Source of the DNA: Ditibartonella choladocola
Lineage (GTDB): Bacteria; Pseudomonadota; Alphaproteobacteria; Rhizobiales; Rhizobiaceae
Length of the DNA stretch: 64,000 bases
Reading direction: 5' to 3'
Assembly (NCBI RefSeq): GCF_002007565.1
Contig: NZ_CP015625.1
Span: 2,232,001-2,296,000, forward strand
How positions within the stretch are numbered: the stretch's first letter is position 1; every line of letters starts with the position of its first letter. Positions 35,904 through 45,527 of this stretch are shown here, piece after piece. Below the pieces are notes generated by a model. It saw only the letters and a list, made by a program, of their open reading frames with translations. It made no database searches and was not told the origin of the DNA. Position numbers and translations under genes: made by a program.

Positions 35904-37073
35904 TTATAGCGAATGCGTGAGTGCAATTTCCGATTTTACGGCATTGGTGAAATAGTGGTATAGCCACGATTTGGGCATGAATTTGAGCACAATATTTCGT
36001 AAATGGAATGTAAAAGCGGTTGCGGGTACGAACATCGGAGCCATTTTACGCGTTCTTTCCTGTAAGCGCTTGATAATTGGTCGCAATTGCCGGTCATGAA
36101 CAGTAAACGCCTGTTCGATATTCTGATATTTGGCTAAGGCCATGCCCAGCATTTCGGTTGAAGCGAGTGCCATACCGGCTCCCTGCCCTGAAATTAACGT
36201 CAGGCAATGTGCCGCGTCTCCCAGCAAAAGCATTTTGCCATTGTACCATTGGGGTAAATCCACCATTGTCAGGCTATCGACCAATATCGGGGCTTTTTCT
36301 TTTTGTGCGATCGACAGTAAATCACGGACTTGCCGGTTGCTCCCTCTAACGATTTGCTTCAATAATTGATAACCATCGGCTGTTATATGCGGATTTGATC
36401 TTTCATCGCGCCAAATATGCAAGGCTGCAAGTTTCCCGTCATGGAGACTGTAATATTCGGCAAAATGTCGAGGTTCCACATAGGATAGGAAATCATAATC
36501 AAAATCCTTCACATGATTGATGTCATAGACCGCGAAACAATATCCAAGCGGTTGCAAGCTTTTGCCATCTTTATCAAAATATTGTTGCCGCAGGGACGAG
36601 CGCAAACCATCGCATCCCAACACCATATCACAATGCAAAATATCATGATTATTCAATTCGATTTTATATCCATCCGCACTCTTTTCGAGGGTGAGCACAT
36701 GCGTATCCGGACATAATTTCGCCCCGACAGGCAAGGCATTGGCAAGCACGGTTACAAGATCACTCCGGCTCACTGCAAGATAGGGCAAATCATTGACAAA
36801 ATCCCGATAATGCAAACGGATAAGTTCTTTGCCTTTGCTATTTTTATAGATATTTTCATCAATCGTATAAGATATTGCCTTCAGCCGATCATAAAGATCC
36901 ATTTTTTTCACGGTTTCATAACCCAAACCTGTGAGGCTCACCATATAGCCCCTGTTACGCAAGCTTTTTGCCCGTTCTATAATGGTGCTCTGCCAACCTG
37001 CTTTATCAAGCCACCAGGCTGCTGCAAGCCCCGCAACGCCACCACCGATGATAACTGCATGCGGCTTTGTCAT
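35904..37073 (-). CDS. FAD-dependent monooxygenase-like oxidoreductase in a siderophore locus
   Basis: A 389-residue flavoprotein of the aromatic-hydroxylase (UbiH/PHBH) type: nucleotide fold GGGVAGLAAAWWLDKAG at the N-terminus, a DG motif in LGCDGLRSSLR and the FAD-binding GDAAHCLTLISGQGAGMALAS near residue 295. It is coupled by a four-base overlap to the siderophore importer upstream. In this setting it may oxidise or help release iron from the imported siderophore; that role is an inference, since no substrate can be read from the sequence. Confidence 0.85.
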   Translation of the reverse strand: MTKPHAVIIGGGVAGLAAAWWLDKAGWQSTIIERAKSLRNRGYMVSLTGLGYETVKKMDLYDRLKAISYTIDENIYKNSKGKELIRLHYRDFVNDLPYLAVSRSDLVTVLANALPVGAKLCPDTHVLTLEKSADGYKIELNNHDILHCDMVLGCDGLRSSLRQQYFDKDGKSLQPLGYCFAVYDINHVKDFDYDFLSYVEPRHFAEYYSLHDGKLAALHIWRDERSNPHITADGYQLLKQIVRGSNRQVRDLLSIAQKEKAPILVDSLTMVDLPQWYNGKMLLLGDAAHCLTLISGQGAGMALASTEMLGMALAKYQNIEQAFTVHDRQLRPIIKRLQERTRKMAPMFVPATAFTFHLRNIVLKFMPKSWLYHYFTNAVKSEIALTHSL

Positions 37074-38287
37074 GATTGTAAATTCCTCTCTACATGTGTT
37101 TCTGATGACTTCAAGATCATCGGTGTTGCAATGGCTATAAGCGCTGCTAATGCGAATGCCCCGCTATAACCGTAATATTGTGCGATGAAATTGCCGGCAG
37201 CGCCTGCCAATGCGGCCGTCAAGGCGCTCGCACTTTGAAAAAGTGTGAAATCAACGCCCGGCTGATCTTTCGATACCAATTCCATTAGCCGCGAATAACA
37301 GGTGACAAACCCCGCTGCCATGATGGCGCTTTCACCAATAGAGAGGCCGATAAATAACGGCAGCCTATAAAATTGGCTTATTAAAAAAGAGGCAAAGACT
37401 GTTATGACCACAATTTGCAGCAGGGCAACAAGGCGCATTGCACTTTTACTGCCAAGTTTTTGAGCCAGTGCACCGCCTGCCAAAACACCGATCAGCCCCG
37501 AAACGACGCCGCCCACACCATTTATCATACCCAATTTTGCCAATGGAATGTCAAGATCGACCAATAATGGCCCGACGAGTGATTGCACAATACGCCCCGC
37601 AATTTCATAGGCGATAACCATTGCCAGACCTAACAACATATTTTTGCGAACCACCGCCTTTAGCAAACGGGGTTTTTGCAATGGCTGTGAATTTTCTACC
37701 AAAGGTTCATCAACGAGCATCATCGGTATGGAACAGACCGCAATCAGAATGCCCAAAAAAATGCAGCCTGCACGCCATCCTGAGCCATCACACACCCACA
37801 AGAAAATGCCGCCGCCAAAGATCAATCCCGAATAACTACCCCCGACTTGCGCTATATTGCCGAGGCCATAATTGGAGGTTTTCAATTGTTCGATAAGAAA
37901 AGCGTCGCAAGCAATATCGGCTGTGGCCGAAAAGATGGCCATAAAAACCAGACAAAGCAGTATTGTTGAGACATTTTCATAAAAGCCCAGAATTGCAAGG
38001 CATAAAAGAACACCACATTCGGCAATAATGATGATAGGAGAGGAGAAACGGCGTCCGTTCGGCCCGATGCGAAGTCGTTCAATCCATGATGACCAAAAGA
38101 ACTTCAAAACCCAAACAAGCATAACAAGTGATACCAACCCTATCTGGTCGAGGGAGGCTCCATGCATGCGTAAATAAGCAGGCATGCCTATATAAGTTAA
38201 ACCTCCGATAATACCTTGCGTGGCGTAAACACCACCAGCCGCCAAGGCGATTTGACGAACCGGTTTTTTCTTGATGACATTAACCAT
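37070..38287 (-). CDS. RhtX/FptX-type MFS siderophore importer
   Basis: A protein of about 405 residues with 12 predicted membrane segments and the RhtX/FptX pattern (GGVYATQGIIGGLTYIGMPAYLR at the start). Proteins of this family carry an iron-siderophore complex across the inner membrane with a single MFS carrier instead of an ABC system. It sits between a TonB receptor gene and an FAD oxidoreductase gene on the same strand. The start at 38287 gives the family's usual N-terminus; no strong ribosome site is visible, and a TTG at 38338 is possible. Confidence 0.85.
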   Translation of the reverse strand: MVNVIKKKPVRQIALAAGGVYATQGIIGGLTYIGMPAYLRMHGASLDQIGLVSLVMLVWVLKFFWSSWIERLRIGPNGRRFSSPIIIIAECGVLLCLAILGFYENVSTILLCLVFMAIFSATADIACDAFLIEQLKTSNYGLGNIAQVGGSYSGLIFGGGIFLWVCDGSGWRAGCIFLGILIAVCSIPMMLVDEPLVENSQPLQKPRLLKAVVRKNMLLGLAMVIAYEIAGRIVQSLVGPLLVDLDIPLAKLGMINGVGGVVSGLIGVLAGGALAQKLGSKSAMRLVALLQIVVITVFASFLISQFYRLPLFIGLSIGESAIMAAGFVTCYSRLMELVSKDQPGVDFTLFQSASALTAALAGAAGNFIAQYYGYSGAFALAALIAIATPMILKSSETHVERNLQS

Positions 38288-38372
38288 TATCAAATGACTG
38301 CTTTTATAATCTCTATGAGGATAGATTTGCCGGGGCAAAATAAAATCGGGCGAGCTTTATTTTGGAATTGGA

Positions 38373-40430
38373 TTAAAATTCCTTGTGCAAGCTCACCCCA
38401 TAGCTGCGGCCATTGCCGAGAGTTGCCATTTCAAACCGGCCATTATCATATGCATAGCTTTTATAGCTTTTGTCTGCGATATTCTGGACAAACAATCTGG
38501 CTGTTAATCCGTTGACCTTGGCAAAATCGAGACTGGCATCAAATGTCGTAAAAGCATTTTGTTCAACGTGGTTTGCTTCATCAAAATAGACCTTCGAGGT
38601 ATAATGGGCAGAAATATTGGCTGTTAAAACACCGTTCCATAGCTCCTCGTTGATAATATAGCCGAGGTTCATGTTTCCTTTGAAATCGGGAGCATAGGGA
38701 ATCCGGTTTCCATCATAGACGAGGCCGCTATCGGGATCGGTAAAGTCGGTAAATTCAAACCGGCCGAGAGATGCGTTACCCGCCAATGTCAAACGGTTCG
38801 TTGCACGCCATTCACTTTCAACTTCGATACCGGTGCTGTCAGCCTTGCCAACATTGCGTATATATTGCTGGCCGAGAAGTCCCACATATATCTGCTTGTC
38901 GTCCGAGTGGACACGGTAAAGAGAAACTGCAAGGTCGAGAGAATTATCAAACAGGCTGGAGCGCATGCCGATTTCATAATTCCATGCCTGTTCGGGATCA
39001 TAGGGATTGGCATCCAGCATCGAGCTTATGCTGTGGTTGAAATTACCCGGTTTGTAGCCTTTGGAAATAACGGTGAAAAGCCGCACAGCATCATTGAGCT
39101 GATAGCCGATACTGAATTTGGGCTGGTAGCTGTTAAAATCGGCATTATTATCGAAATCGAACCCCATGCCGGTTTGGTAACTATCAAGACGCATGGCGTC
39201 GATACTCGATTTGTCATGGCTTATGCGAAGGCCGCCTGTCAGATCAAGCTTGTTGGTGACATGATAGGTTACCTCGCCAAAGGCAGCCCGACTATAACTG
39301 CGCACGTGATTATGTGAAAAACCATAATAGGGTGCAACGGCATTTTTTTTACCATTGAAGTTCTCACGACTATACCAGAGACCGGCAAGTGCGTCGATAT
39401 TGTCGCCCTTATAATTCACGCGCAGTTCCTGACTGAACATCTCTTCATCTTGCGGCCAAAGATAACGCGTATCAAAGCCGGCTGAAAAATCGCGCGCAAC
39501 GTCACTATCCTGATAAGCGGTGATAGAGGTGAATGTAAAGTCGTCAAGATATGCGTTGAAGATAGCCGATGCATCAACAACATCGCGGCGCAATAGCGGT
39601 CTCTCGCCATAAAAGCCGCTTTCATATTTCCGGTCTTTCACGCCATCCTTTTTTACGTAAAGTTCTTCGCGGGATTTGAGCCGCTCTTTGGCGTAATTCA
39701 TGCTGAAATCAAAGTTTTTGTCTGTCGGCGTGAACCTTATCCCGAAACGGCCAAAACCGGTTTCACTTCCATTGATGCGTTTATCACCCGTTGTGATGTC
39801 ATCTATGTCGCCGGAAAAATAATCATAATTGCCGGCAAAATCCAAAAACAATTGATCGGGAAGAAGTGCCAGCGTGCCCCCGAATTCGCCTGACGGTATC
39901 TGGGGCGAGCCTGTAGCGGAGATGTAAAATCTGTTTTTGACCGGTTTTTTCGTGATAATGTTGATAACCCCGCCGAAAGCATTACCGCCATAAAGGGTTC
40001 CCTGTGGGCCACGCAAAAACTCTATCCGTTCGACGTCATACAAATTGCGCGACAAAGCCGAAGGTGATTGGGGAGCGCCATCCACATAAACTTGTACTGT
40101 GGGATTGAAAAAATCGGCAGAATATAAGCCGCGGATCGTATAATTACTATAGATACGGTTTCCTCTTGTTGTGGCATAAAGATCGGGAAAAACTTTCTGT
40201 AAATCATCAACACTTGCAATGCCATTGTCGTTTAGCGACTGGCTTTCAATCACTGAAACGGAACCATCATAATTTGATATATTTTGCGCGCGTTTGGCAG
40301 AAGTTATAACGATCTTGTCGAGTTCGACCGTTTCTTGCGCATGCGATTGCATTGAAAACGAACCTATTGATAATGCTATAATGCAAAATCCGAGAGATCC
40401 ATAACCATCAGTTTTTATGATTGAAAACAT
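38373..40430 (-). CDS. TonB-dependent siderophore receptor (RhtX locus)
   Basis: An outer-membrane receptor of about 685 residues: signal peptide ending at SHAQ, a TonB-box-like stretch ELDKIVIT, a plug domain with RIEFLRGPQGTLYGGNAFGGVINI, then a 22-strand barrel ending in HKEF with a terminal phenylalanine. It would take up a ferric siderophore and hand it to the neighbouring RhtX-type importer. It is divergent from the AraC regulator gene and preceded by an iron-responsive-type site. The preferred start at 40430 gives a normal signal peptide. Confidence 0.9.
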   Translation of the reverse strand: MFSIIKTDGYGSLGFCIIALSIGSFSMQSHAQETVELDKIVITSAKRAQNISNYDGSVSVIESQSLNDNGIASVDDLQKVFPDLYATTRGNRIYSNYTIRGLYSADFFNPTVQVYVDGAPQSPSALSRNLYDVERIEFLRGPQGTLYGGNAFGGVINIITKKPVKNRFYISATGSPQIPSGEFGGTLALLPDQLFLDFAGNYDYFSGDIDDITTGDKRINGSETGFGRFGIRFTPTDKNFDFSMNYAKERLKSREELYVKKDGVKDRKYESGFYGERPLLRRDVVDASAIFNAYLDDFTFTSITAYQDSDVARDFSAGFDTRYLWPQDEEMFSQELRVNYKGDNIDALAGLWYSRENFNGKKNAVAPYYGFSHNHVRSYSRAAFGEVTYHVTNKLDLTGGLRISHDKSSIDAMRLDSYQTGMGFDFDNNADFNSYQPKFSIGYQLNDAVRLFTVISKGYKPGNFNHSISSMLDANPYDPEQAWNYEIGMRSSLFDNSLDLAVSLYRVHSDDKQIYVGLLGQQYIRNVGKADSTGIEVESEWRATNRLTLAGNASLGRFEFTDFTDPDSGLVYDGNRIPYAPDFKGNMNLGYIINEELWNGVLTANISAHYTSKVYFDEANHVEQNAFTTFDASLDFAKVNGLTARLFVQNIADKSYKSYAYDNGRFEMATLGNGRSYGVSLHKEF

Positions 40431-40469
40431 CGTTTTTCTCGTTCCGGCTAATTTTTTTCGTAATAAAAC

Positions 40470-40486
40470 TTGATAATAATAATCAA
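40470..40486. promoter_or_regulatory. candidate iron-responsive operator (TGA-N9-TCA)
   Basis: The element TTGATAATAATAATCAA is a five-base inverted repeat and fits both a Fur-like GATAATAATAATC half-site and the TGA-N9-TCA pattern of rhizobial RirA operators. It lies between the divergent TonB receptor and AraC genes. The motif is short, so it needs binding evidence. Confidence 0.45.
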
Positions 40487-40547
40487 CTAATGTCAAAATA
40501 AGCTAACGTAATTGGTACTTGAAATAACGCGAACAGGACTAATTCTG

Positions 40548-41549
40548 ATGGACAATTCCATGAATAAAGTGATGGATTGCAATTCCAATTCGTCCATAAA
40601 CATCGTGATTAACGGCGAAAATGACTGGAACGGTAGCCAGTTCAACAATAACCCGATATGGAAACATCAATCTCTTTTTCAAAGTATTGAAAACGATATT
40701 CTCATCCATTCACTCGACGCGACACCGGAACACGATATTATCATGGAAGCTTCCGGCCCTTCGACTTTTTCACTCTCTTTTTTCGTTCATGGCAATGGCA
40801 CTATATGCGTCGACGGAGCCTATCCGGTTGAATTATCTGCGGGAAAGGCAATCCTCTTTGCCAGCGACGGTTTTTCACATGGAATAGATATTTTTCGTAA
40901 AAATTCGCGGCTATTGGTTCTCGATATCCGTTACAGCAAACAGATTCTGAAAAAGCTCGGCGGCATTTCATTAAGCCGTTTTGCCGCCTCTCTCATGGAT
41001 AACCACAGCCGCCCCGACGAGAAAATATTCCTCATTCCGTTAACGCCGTCGGTCGAATTGCATCCGGTCATCTCAAGCATTTTGAACTGCAAACTCGCCA
41101 AGGGGCAATTGCGTGATATATTTATTTACAGTAAAGCGATTGAAGCATTGAGCATTGCCCTTAAAATTGCTGAAAATGGCGATAAAGGCAAAAAATTCAA
41201 AGCTTTGAGTTCAAATGAAAAACATAAGCTCGACTATGCCTTGAAACTCATGGAAGAAAATTGCGCTGAAAACTGGAGCATTGCGCGCCTTGCCCGTCAG
41301 GTCGGCCTGAATACCCGTCGATTGAAAGAAGCCTTTCGCATCAGTATCGGCCGGTCGGTGCATAGTCACCTTGTCGATATACGGATTGAAACTGCTTGCC
41401 AGCTTTTGTTGAATGGTTATTCCGTAACCGAGACTTCATTTGCGGTGGGCTATGAAAATTTGAGCCATTTCAGCAAGGTTTTTAAAAATAAAAAACATAT
41501 TTTGCCAAGCCGCTATGTCGTCCGGAAGTCTTCTTCCGATCTCCATTAG
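40548..41549 (+). CDS. AraC-family (PchR-like) siderophore regulator
   Basis: A 333-residue regulator with a C-terminal AraC DNA-binding region: first helix-turn-helix in WSIARLARQVGLNTRRLKEAFR and second in YSVTETSFAVGYENLSHFSKVF. The N-terminal half resembles the siderophore-binding domain of PchR-like activators. It is divergent from the TonB receptor gene and probably activates it when the cognate siderophore enters the cell. ATG at 40548 follows AGGA. Confidence 0.88.
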   Translation: MDNSMNKVMDCNSNSSINIVINGENDWNGSQFNNNPIWKHQSLFQSIENDILIHSLDATPEHDIIMEASGPSTFSLSFFVHGNGTICVDGAYPVELSAGKAILFASDGFSHGIDIFRKNSRLLVLDIRYSKQILKKLGGISLSRFAASLMDNHSRPDEKIFLIPLTPSVELHPVISSILNCKLAKGQLRDIFIYSKAIEALSIALKIAENGDKGKKFKALSSNEKHKLDYALKLMEENCAENWSIARLARQVGLNTRRLKEAFRISIGRSVHSHLVDIRIETACQLLLNGYSVTETSFAVGYENLSHFSKVFKNKKHILPSRYVVRKSSSDLH

Positions 41550-41569
41550 AAACAGCATTTCACTATAGA

Positions 41570-41617
41570 CGATCGTCAAAACAAATAGTCAAAACAAGAT
41601 TGTCAAAACAGATCGTC
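41570..41617. repeat. short imperfect tandem repeat, unit about 14 bp
   Basis: Three copies of the core GTCAAAACA at about 14-base spacing, with variable flanks (TCGTCAAAACAAA, TAGTCAAAACAAGA, TTGTCAAAACAGAT), start 20 bases after the AraC stop. Confidence 0.6.
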
Positions 41618-42184
41618 TAGGCAAATTGTACCGACTGCAATATGAAAGGCGGCTAATTTTTAGAGCTAATAATTGTCGACCGGTCACCAAGACAATAAAA
41701 GCGTTTCCGGTTGCGGAAAAGCTGCAATTACGACCTTGGCCTTTTGCCAAGCGGAAGAGACAAACAAAATGGCCAGTAATTTCACTATCATCGCCGCCTG
41801 CATTATCTTTTCATCAAAACAAATATGATGTTTGGACATAAGATAATTATTGTTATGGACAAGAAAAACCGGATTTTAACGGATGGGAACCTGTTCAATC
41901 GTTGTTTTCCAGAATGAAATATCTATTTTCCCAAATATCTATTTCCCCATTGAGAGCGTCAAACAATAAACCGCTTTTCTATTGTGCCGGCTGTCATCAA
42001 CGGTCTTTAAAAGACAATTCTGAAAAATCGCTTCTGTGCCAATCGATTTAATCACCGCTATAGTGGCGTTCTACAGTTGATATTTTTTGGTTTTTTAGTC
42101 TTGGCGAGAGAACCGGTATATCTGCACACTTACCCTGCCTTGCCGATCATCGCTATTCATTGCAATTTTTTTGCATGACAATTG

Positions 42185-42222
42185 TTCAATGCCGATATTC
42201 AATGCCGATATTCGATGCCAAT
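42185..42222. repeat. short tandem repeat, 13-bp unit
   Basis: Two exact copies of TTCAATGCCGATA followed by a third degenerate copy TTCGATGCCAATG. Confidence 0.7.
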
Positions 42223-42237
42223 GTCTTTTCCCGCCCG

Positions 42238-43274
42238 TTATTTTGATAATTCGCTAACCTTTGACCCCCAACTATCGGACAAGGCAAAACCGGTCGGAAA
42301 GGGATCATCCGCATCCACACGCAGGAACTCGCGGCCATAAATCCACGCTTGTCCTGTTATTTGCGGCAATACAGCCTCACGCCCGCCAATTTTTGTTTCA
42401 CCGATAATTTTGCGGTAAATTCCCCACCGATAATCGAACGGGAAATACGGCTATCACCGACTTTCATTTCGCCTCTTGATTTGGCAATTGCCAGTGCTGC
42501 CGAAGAACCTGTTCCACAAGGTGAACGGTCAACCCGCCCCGGTTTCAAGGTCGTGCAGGTACGCAGGCTCCCGTCATCCTCATAATCACGAAACATAACA
42601 TAGGCCAAACTGTTCAGTGAGGGATTAAGCGGATGGGAAAATTTGTTTTGCCGATTGAAGAGATCAACCAGCTCTATTCCGGCTTCGGCCAATGCGCGGG
42701 CGTGTTCAGGCAAAATTTTCAAGCCGATCTGGTCGACATCCATCTGCGCATAATAAACGCCGCCAAAAGCAATATCGGCTTTGACTTTACCCCATTCAGC
42801 GGTTTCTATTTCTGCATCGAGTTTTTCCACGAAAGCCGGTACATTGTTTATGGTTACACTTAAACAACGACCGTTACGACATTCTGCGGTCACTTCAACA
42901 ATACCTGCGGCTGTATCAAGTCGAACCGTTGTTTGCGGTTCCTGCATTCTGATTTTTCCGCTTTCCAGAAGCGCGGTAACAACACAGATGCAATTGCTCC
43001 CCGACATCGGATATGCCCGATCCGGTTGCAAAACGATAAAGGCCGCATCGGCATCCTCACGGGTCGGAGGTAATAGAAGATTGGTTGTCATGGCAACATG
43101 GGCGCGCGGTTCAAATGTAACAAAGCGGCGTAAGCTATCATCAACCTCATTGATGTAATCCATTTTTTCGGCAATGCTTTTGCCGGGAATATCACCAACT
43201 CCTCCTGTAATCACCCGCCCTATTTCACCTTGACAATGGACTTGCAGAATTTCGATTTCCTTCTCCCGATGCAT
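42238..43274 (-). pseudogene. hydroxyproline epimerase/dehydratase-family gene with a frameshift
   Basis: The main frame (43274 to 42357) encodes a proline-racemase-family enzyme with the second catalytic motif DRSPCGTGSS, but the first catalytic position reads PMSGSNC, with Ser where classical racemases have Cys (a known Ser-Cys subgroup of the family). The frame ends prematurely at 42357. In the neighbouring frame the expected C-terminus continues (LPQITGQAWIYGREFLRV and DPFPTGFALSDSW) to a TAA at 42238. One missing base near 42382, where GTGAGGCT replaces the expected GTGGAGGCT, restores a 345-residue protein of normal family length. It heads the hydroxyproline cluster, so the loss matters if real; a sequencing error is the alternative. 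Confidence 0.85.
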
Positions 43275-43292
43275 TTTTTCCTCCCGAAAAAA

Positions 43293-44771
43293 TTATTTGC
43301 TATACCAACCCCATGGCCGGTTACTGACATAGGATGTAATCTGCTTGATTTCGCGGTAATTTTCATATCCCCAGCGGCCAAGTTCGCGCCCTATTCCCGA
43401 TTGCTTGAAGCCACCCCACGGGGCTTCGACAAAAGTCGGTTGCGAGCAATTTATCCAGATTATACCGGCCTTCAATTGGCCGGCAACTCGTTCGGCACGT
43501 TTCAGGTCTTTGGTCATGATGGCAGCAGCCAGGCCGAACCGCGAATGATTGGCAAGATGAACGGCCTCGCTTTCTGTTTCAAACGGGCGCACCGCAACAA
43601 CAGGACCGAAAATTTCTTCATTCCAGACATGACTGGTCAATGGAACATCAACCAGAATGGTCGGTTCGACAAAATAACCCTTGTCAAAGCCTTTTGCCCG
43701 CTTTCCGCCGGTCAATATTTTCGCTCCATCCTTTTTCCCTTGCCCGATAGCGGCAAGAACCTGAAGATATTGTTTTTCGGATACGAGCGGCCCCAACAAT
43801 ATGCCCTCATCCAAACCGTTGCCAATGGTGATCTTTGCGGTTTCGGCAGCCAGTTTTTCTAAAAATTTGTCGTAAATGGCCTCATGCACCAACAGCCGCG
43901 AAGTGGCTGAACAAACCTGCCCCTGATTCCAGAAAATACCGAACATCACCCATTCGACCGCCTCGTCAATATCGCTATCTTCAAAGACCAGAAATGGCGA
44001 TTTTCCGCCCAATTCAAGGCTGACACGTTTGATATCACGCGCTGCCGCTTGCATCACCTTGGAGCCGGTGGGAACCGAGCCGGTAAAGGCCAATTTATCA
44101 ACCCCCCGATGATCCAATAAGGCCTGACCGGCTGTCGAACCGAATCCGGTTACAATATTGAGAACACCGGCGGGCAATTTGACATCATCGGCAATGGCTC
44201 CATATTCCAATGCCGTCAATGGTGTCTGTTCGGCCGGTTTAAGCACAATCGTACAACCTGCCGCGAGTGCAGGCGCAATCTTCCACGCAGCCATCAACAT
44301 CGGATAGTTCCACGGGACAATACCGCCGACAACGCCAAGCGGCACGGTGACCGCTTTCGACGTGAAACGTTTATCTTGCAGTTCAATGATCTCTTCCTGC
44401 TTTATATCTTCCCGCTCGGCCATATCTGCATAAAAATAGAAACAGGCTGCGACATCACCAATATCCCATTCGGCTTCGGGTAACGGCTTGCCATTATCAA
44501 GAACCTCTATTCTTGCCAGTTCTTTCAACCGTTCTTCAATTCGCTTGCCCATTGCGCGCAGATAGGCTGCACGTTCACGGCCTTCCATTTTCGGCCAGGG
44601 CCCGTTGTCAAAAGCTTTGCGCGCAGCCCCGACTGCCTTGTCTATATCCTCTGCATTGGCCGCCGGAACTTTTGCAAAAACTTCTTCCGTTGCGGGATTG
44701 ATGACATCGATCATTTCGCCCGACAACCCCTCCACCCATTTTCCGTCAATATAAAGTTTGTTGCGCATCAA
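43293..44771 (-). CDS. aldehyde dehydrogenase of the hydroxyproline cluster
   Basis: A 492-residue NAD(P)-dependent aldehyde dehydrogenase with catalytic glutamate in LELGGKSP near residue 266 and catalytic cysteine in NQGQVCSAT near residue 300. In this cluster the expected reaction is oxidation of 2-oxoglutarate semialdehyde to 2-oxoglutarate, the last step of hydroxyproline breakdown, although the sequence is also close to betaine-aldehyde dehydrogenases. It lies downstream of the SDR gene on the same strand. Confidence 0.85.
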   Translation of the reverse strand: MMRNKLYIDGKWVEGLSGEMIDVINPATEEVFAKVPAANAEDIDKAVGAARKAFDNGPWPKMEGRERAAYLRAMGKRIEERLKELARIEVLDNGKPLPEAEWDIGDVAACFYFYADMAEREDIKQEEIIELQDKRFTSKAVTVPLGVVGGIVPWNYPMLMAAWKIAPALAAGCTIVLKPAEQTPLTALEYGAIADDVKLPAGVLNIVTGFGSTAGQALLDHRGVDKLAFTGSVPTGSKVMQAAARDIKRVSLELGGKSPFLVFEDSDIDEAVEWVMFGIFWNQGQVCSATSRLLVHEAIYDKFLEKLAAETAKITIGNGLDEGILLGPLVSEKQYLQVLAAIGQGKKDGAKILTGGKRAKGFDKGYFVEPTILVDVPLTSHVWNEEIFGPVVAVRPFETESEAVHLANHSRFGLAAAIMTKDLKRAERVAGQLKAGIIWINCSQPTFVEAPWGGFKQSGIGRELGRWGYENYREIKQITSYVSNRPWGWYSK

Positions 44772-44804
44772 TTCCTCCCTTGACTGTCGCTATATCAAAA
44801 CGGC

Positions 44805-45515
44805 CTAGACGTGGCGGGTGAGGCCACCATCAACACGTATATTCTGACCGGTTATGTAGGATGCATCATCCGAAAGCAGGAAAGCGGCTGCCTTGGCGAT
44901 TTCATCCACTCGACCAATCCTTTTCATTGGAATGGTTTGCGCAGTTTGTTGTGTATGATCGAGGCTGTCAATATAACCGGGCAATAAACAGTTCATCCGG
45001 ATATTGTCTGCTGCATAACGATCGGCATAAAGTTTTGTGTAGACACCGACGCCCGCCCGATAAGCGCATGAGACCGGAAAAGCCAGTGTCGGTTCATAGG
45101 CTGCGAAAGTCGTGATATTCAGAAATGCACCTTTTTTCTGTTCGAGCATAACAGGCGTTACAAGGCGCGCCATGCGCACCACCGGCAACAACATCATCTC
45201 GTTGCCTTTTTCCCACATTTCATCGGTAATCTTTATGAGATCGTCTTTTGGCGGATGTCCGGTATGATTGAGAACAGCGTCAATACGACCATATCGGTCA
45301 AGGGTTCTATGCACAAACTCTTTCAGGTCATCACCATTTTCAACCCTCCCCTTCATACCGACCGCACCCAGTTTTTCAGCCAGTGTAACGGCCGAGCCTG
45401 AAGGAGACATCAATGCAAGTCTATAGCCACGCCGATGAAGTTCGAGAGCAATTGCCGCTCCCATACCGCGGCCGGCACCGGTCAAAATTGCAACGGGGTT
45501 TTTATCCTGTGTCAT
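44805..45515 (-). CDS. short-chain dehydrogenase/reductase
   Basis: A 236-residue SDR with cofactor motif TGAGRGMGAAIA at the N-terminus, an N-H-T-G segment (LNHTGHP) in place of the usual NNAG, and a catalytic YRAGVGVYTK region (Tyr-x3-Lys would need Y-R-A-G-V, so the lysine spacing is unusual). It ends with the family VDGG motif. It lies in the hydroxyproline operon but is not part of the standard pathway, so it may act on a related substrate. Confidence 0.75.
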   Translation of the reverse strand: MTQDKNPVAILTGAGRGMGAAIALELHRRGYRLALMSPSGSAVTLAEKLGAVGMKGRVENGDDLKEFVHRTLDRYGRIDAVLNHTGHPPKDDLIKITDEMWEKGNEMMLLPVVRMARLVTPVMLEQKKGAFLNITTFAAYEPTLAFPVSCAYRAGVGVYTKLYADRYAADNIRMNCLLPGYIDSLDHTQQTAQTIPMKRIGRVDEIAKAAAFLLSDDASYITGQNIRVDGGLTRHV

Positions 45516-45527
45516 TGCTTCATCCTT

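Larger units (their letters stand above)
41550..42237. other. convergent intergenic region with two small tandem repeats
   Basis: About 690 bases between the AraC gene and the frameshifted epimerase gene; no gene supported. It holds two short tandem repeats listed separately (41570-41617 and 42185-42222). Confidence 0.6.

Noticed and set aside
41626-41841. A 71-residue plus-strand frame after the AraC gene
   Set aside because: No ribosome site, no motif, and it lies in a region of small repeats.
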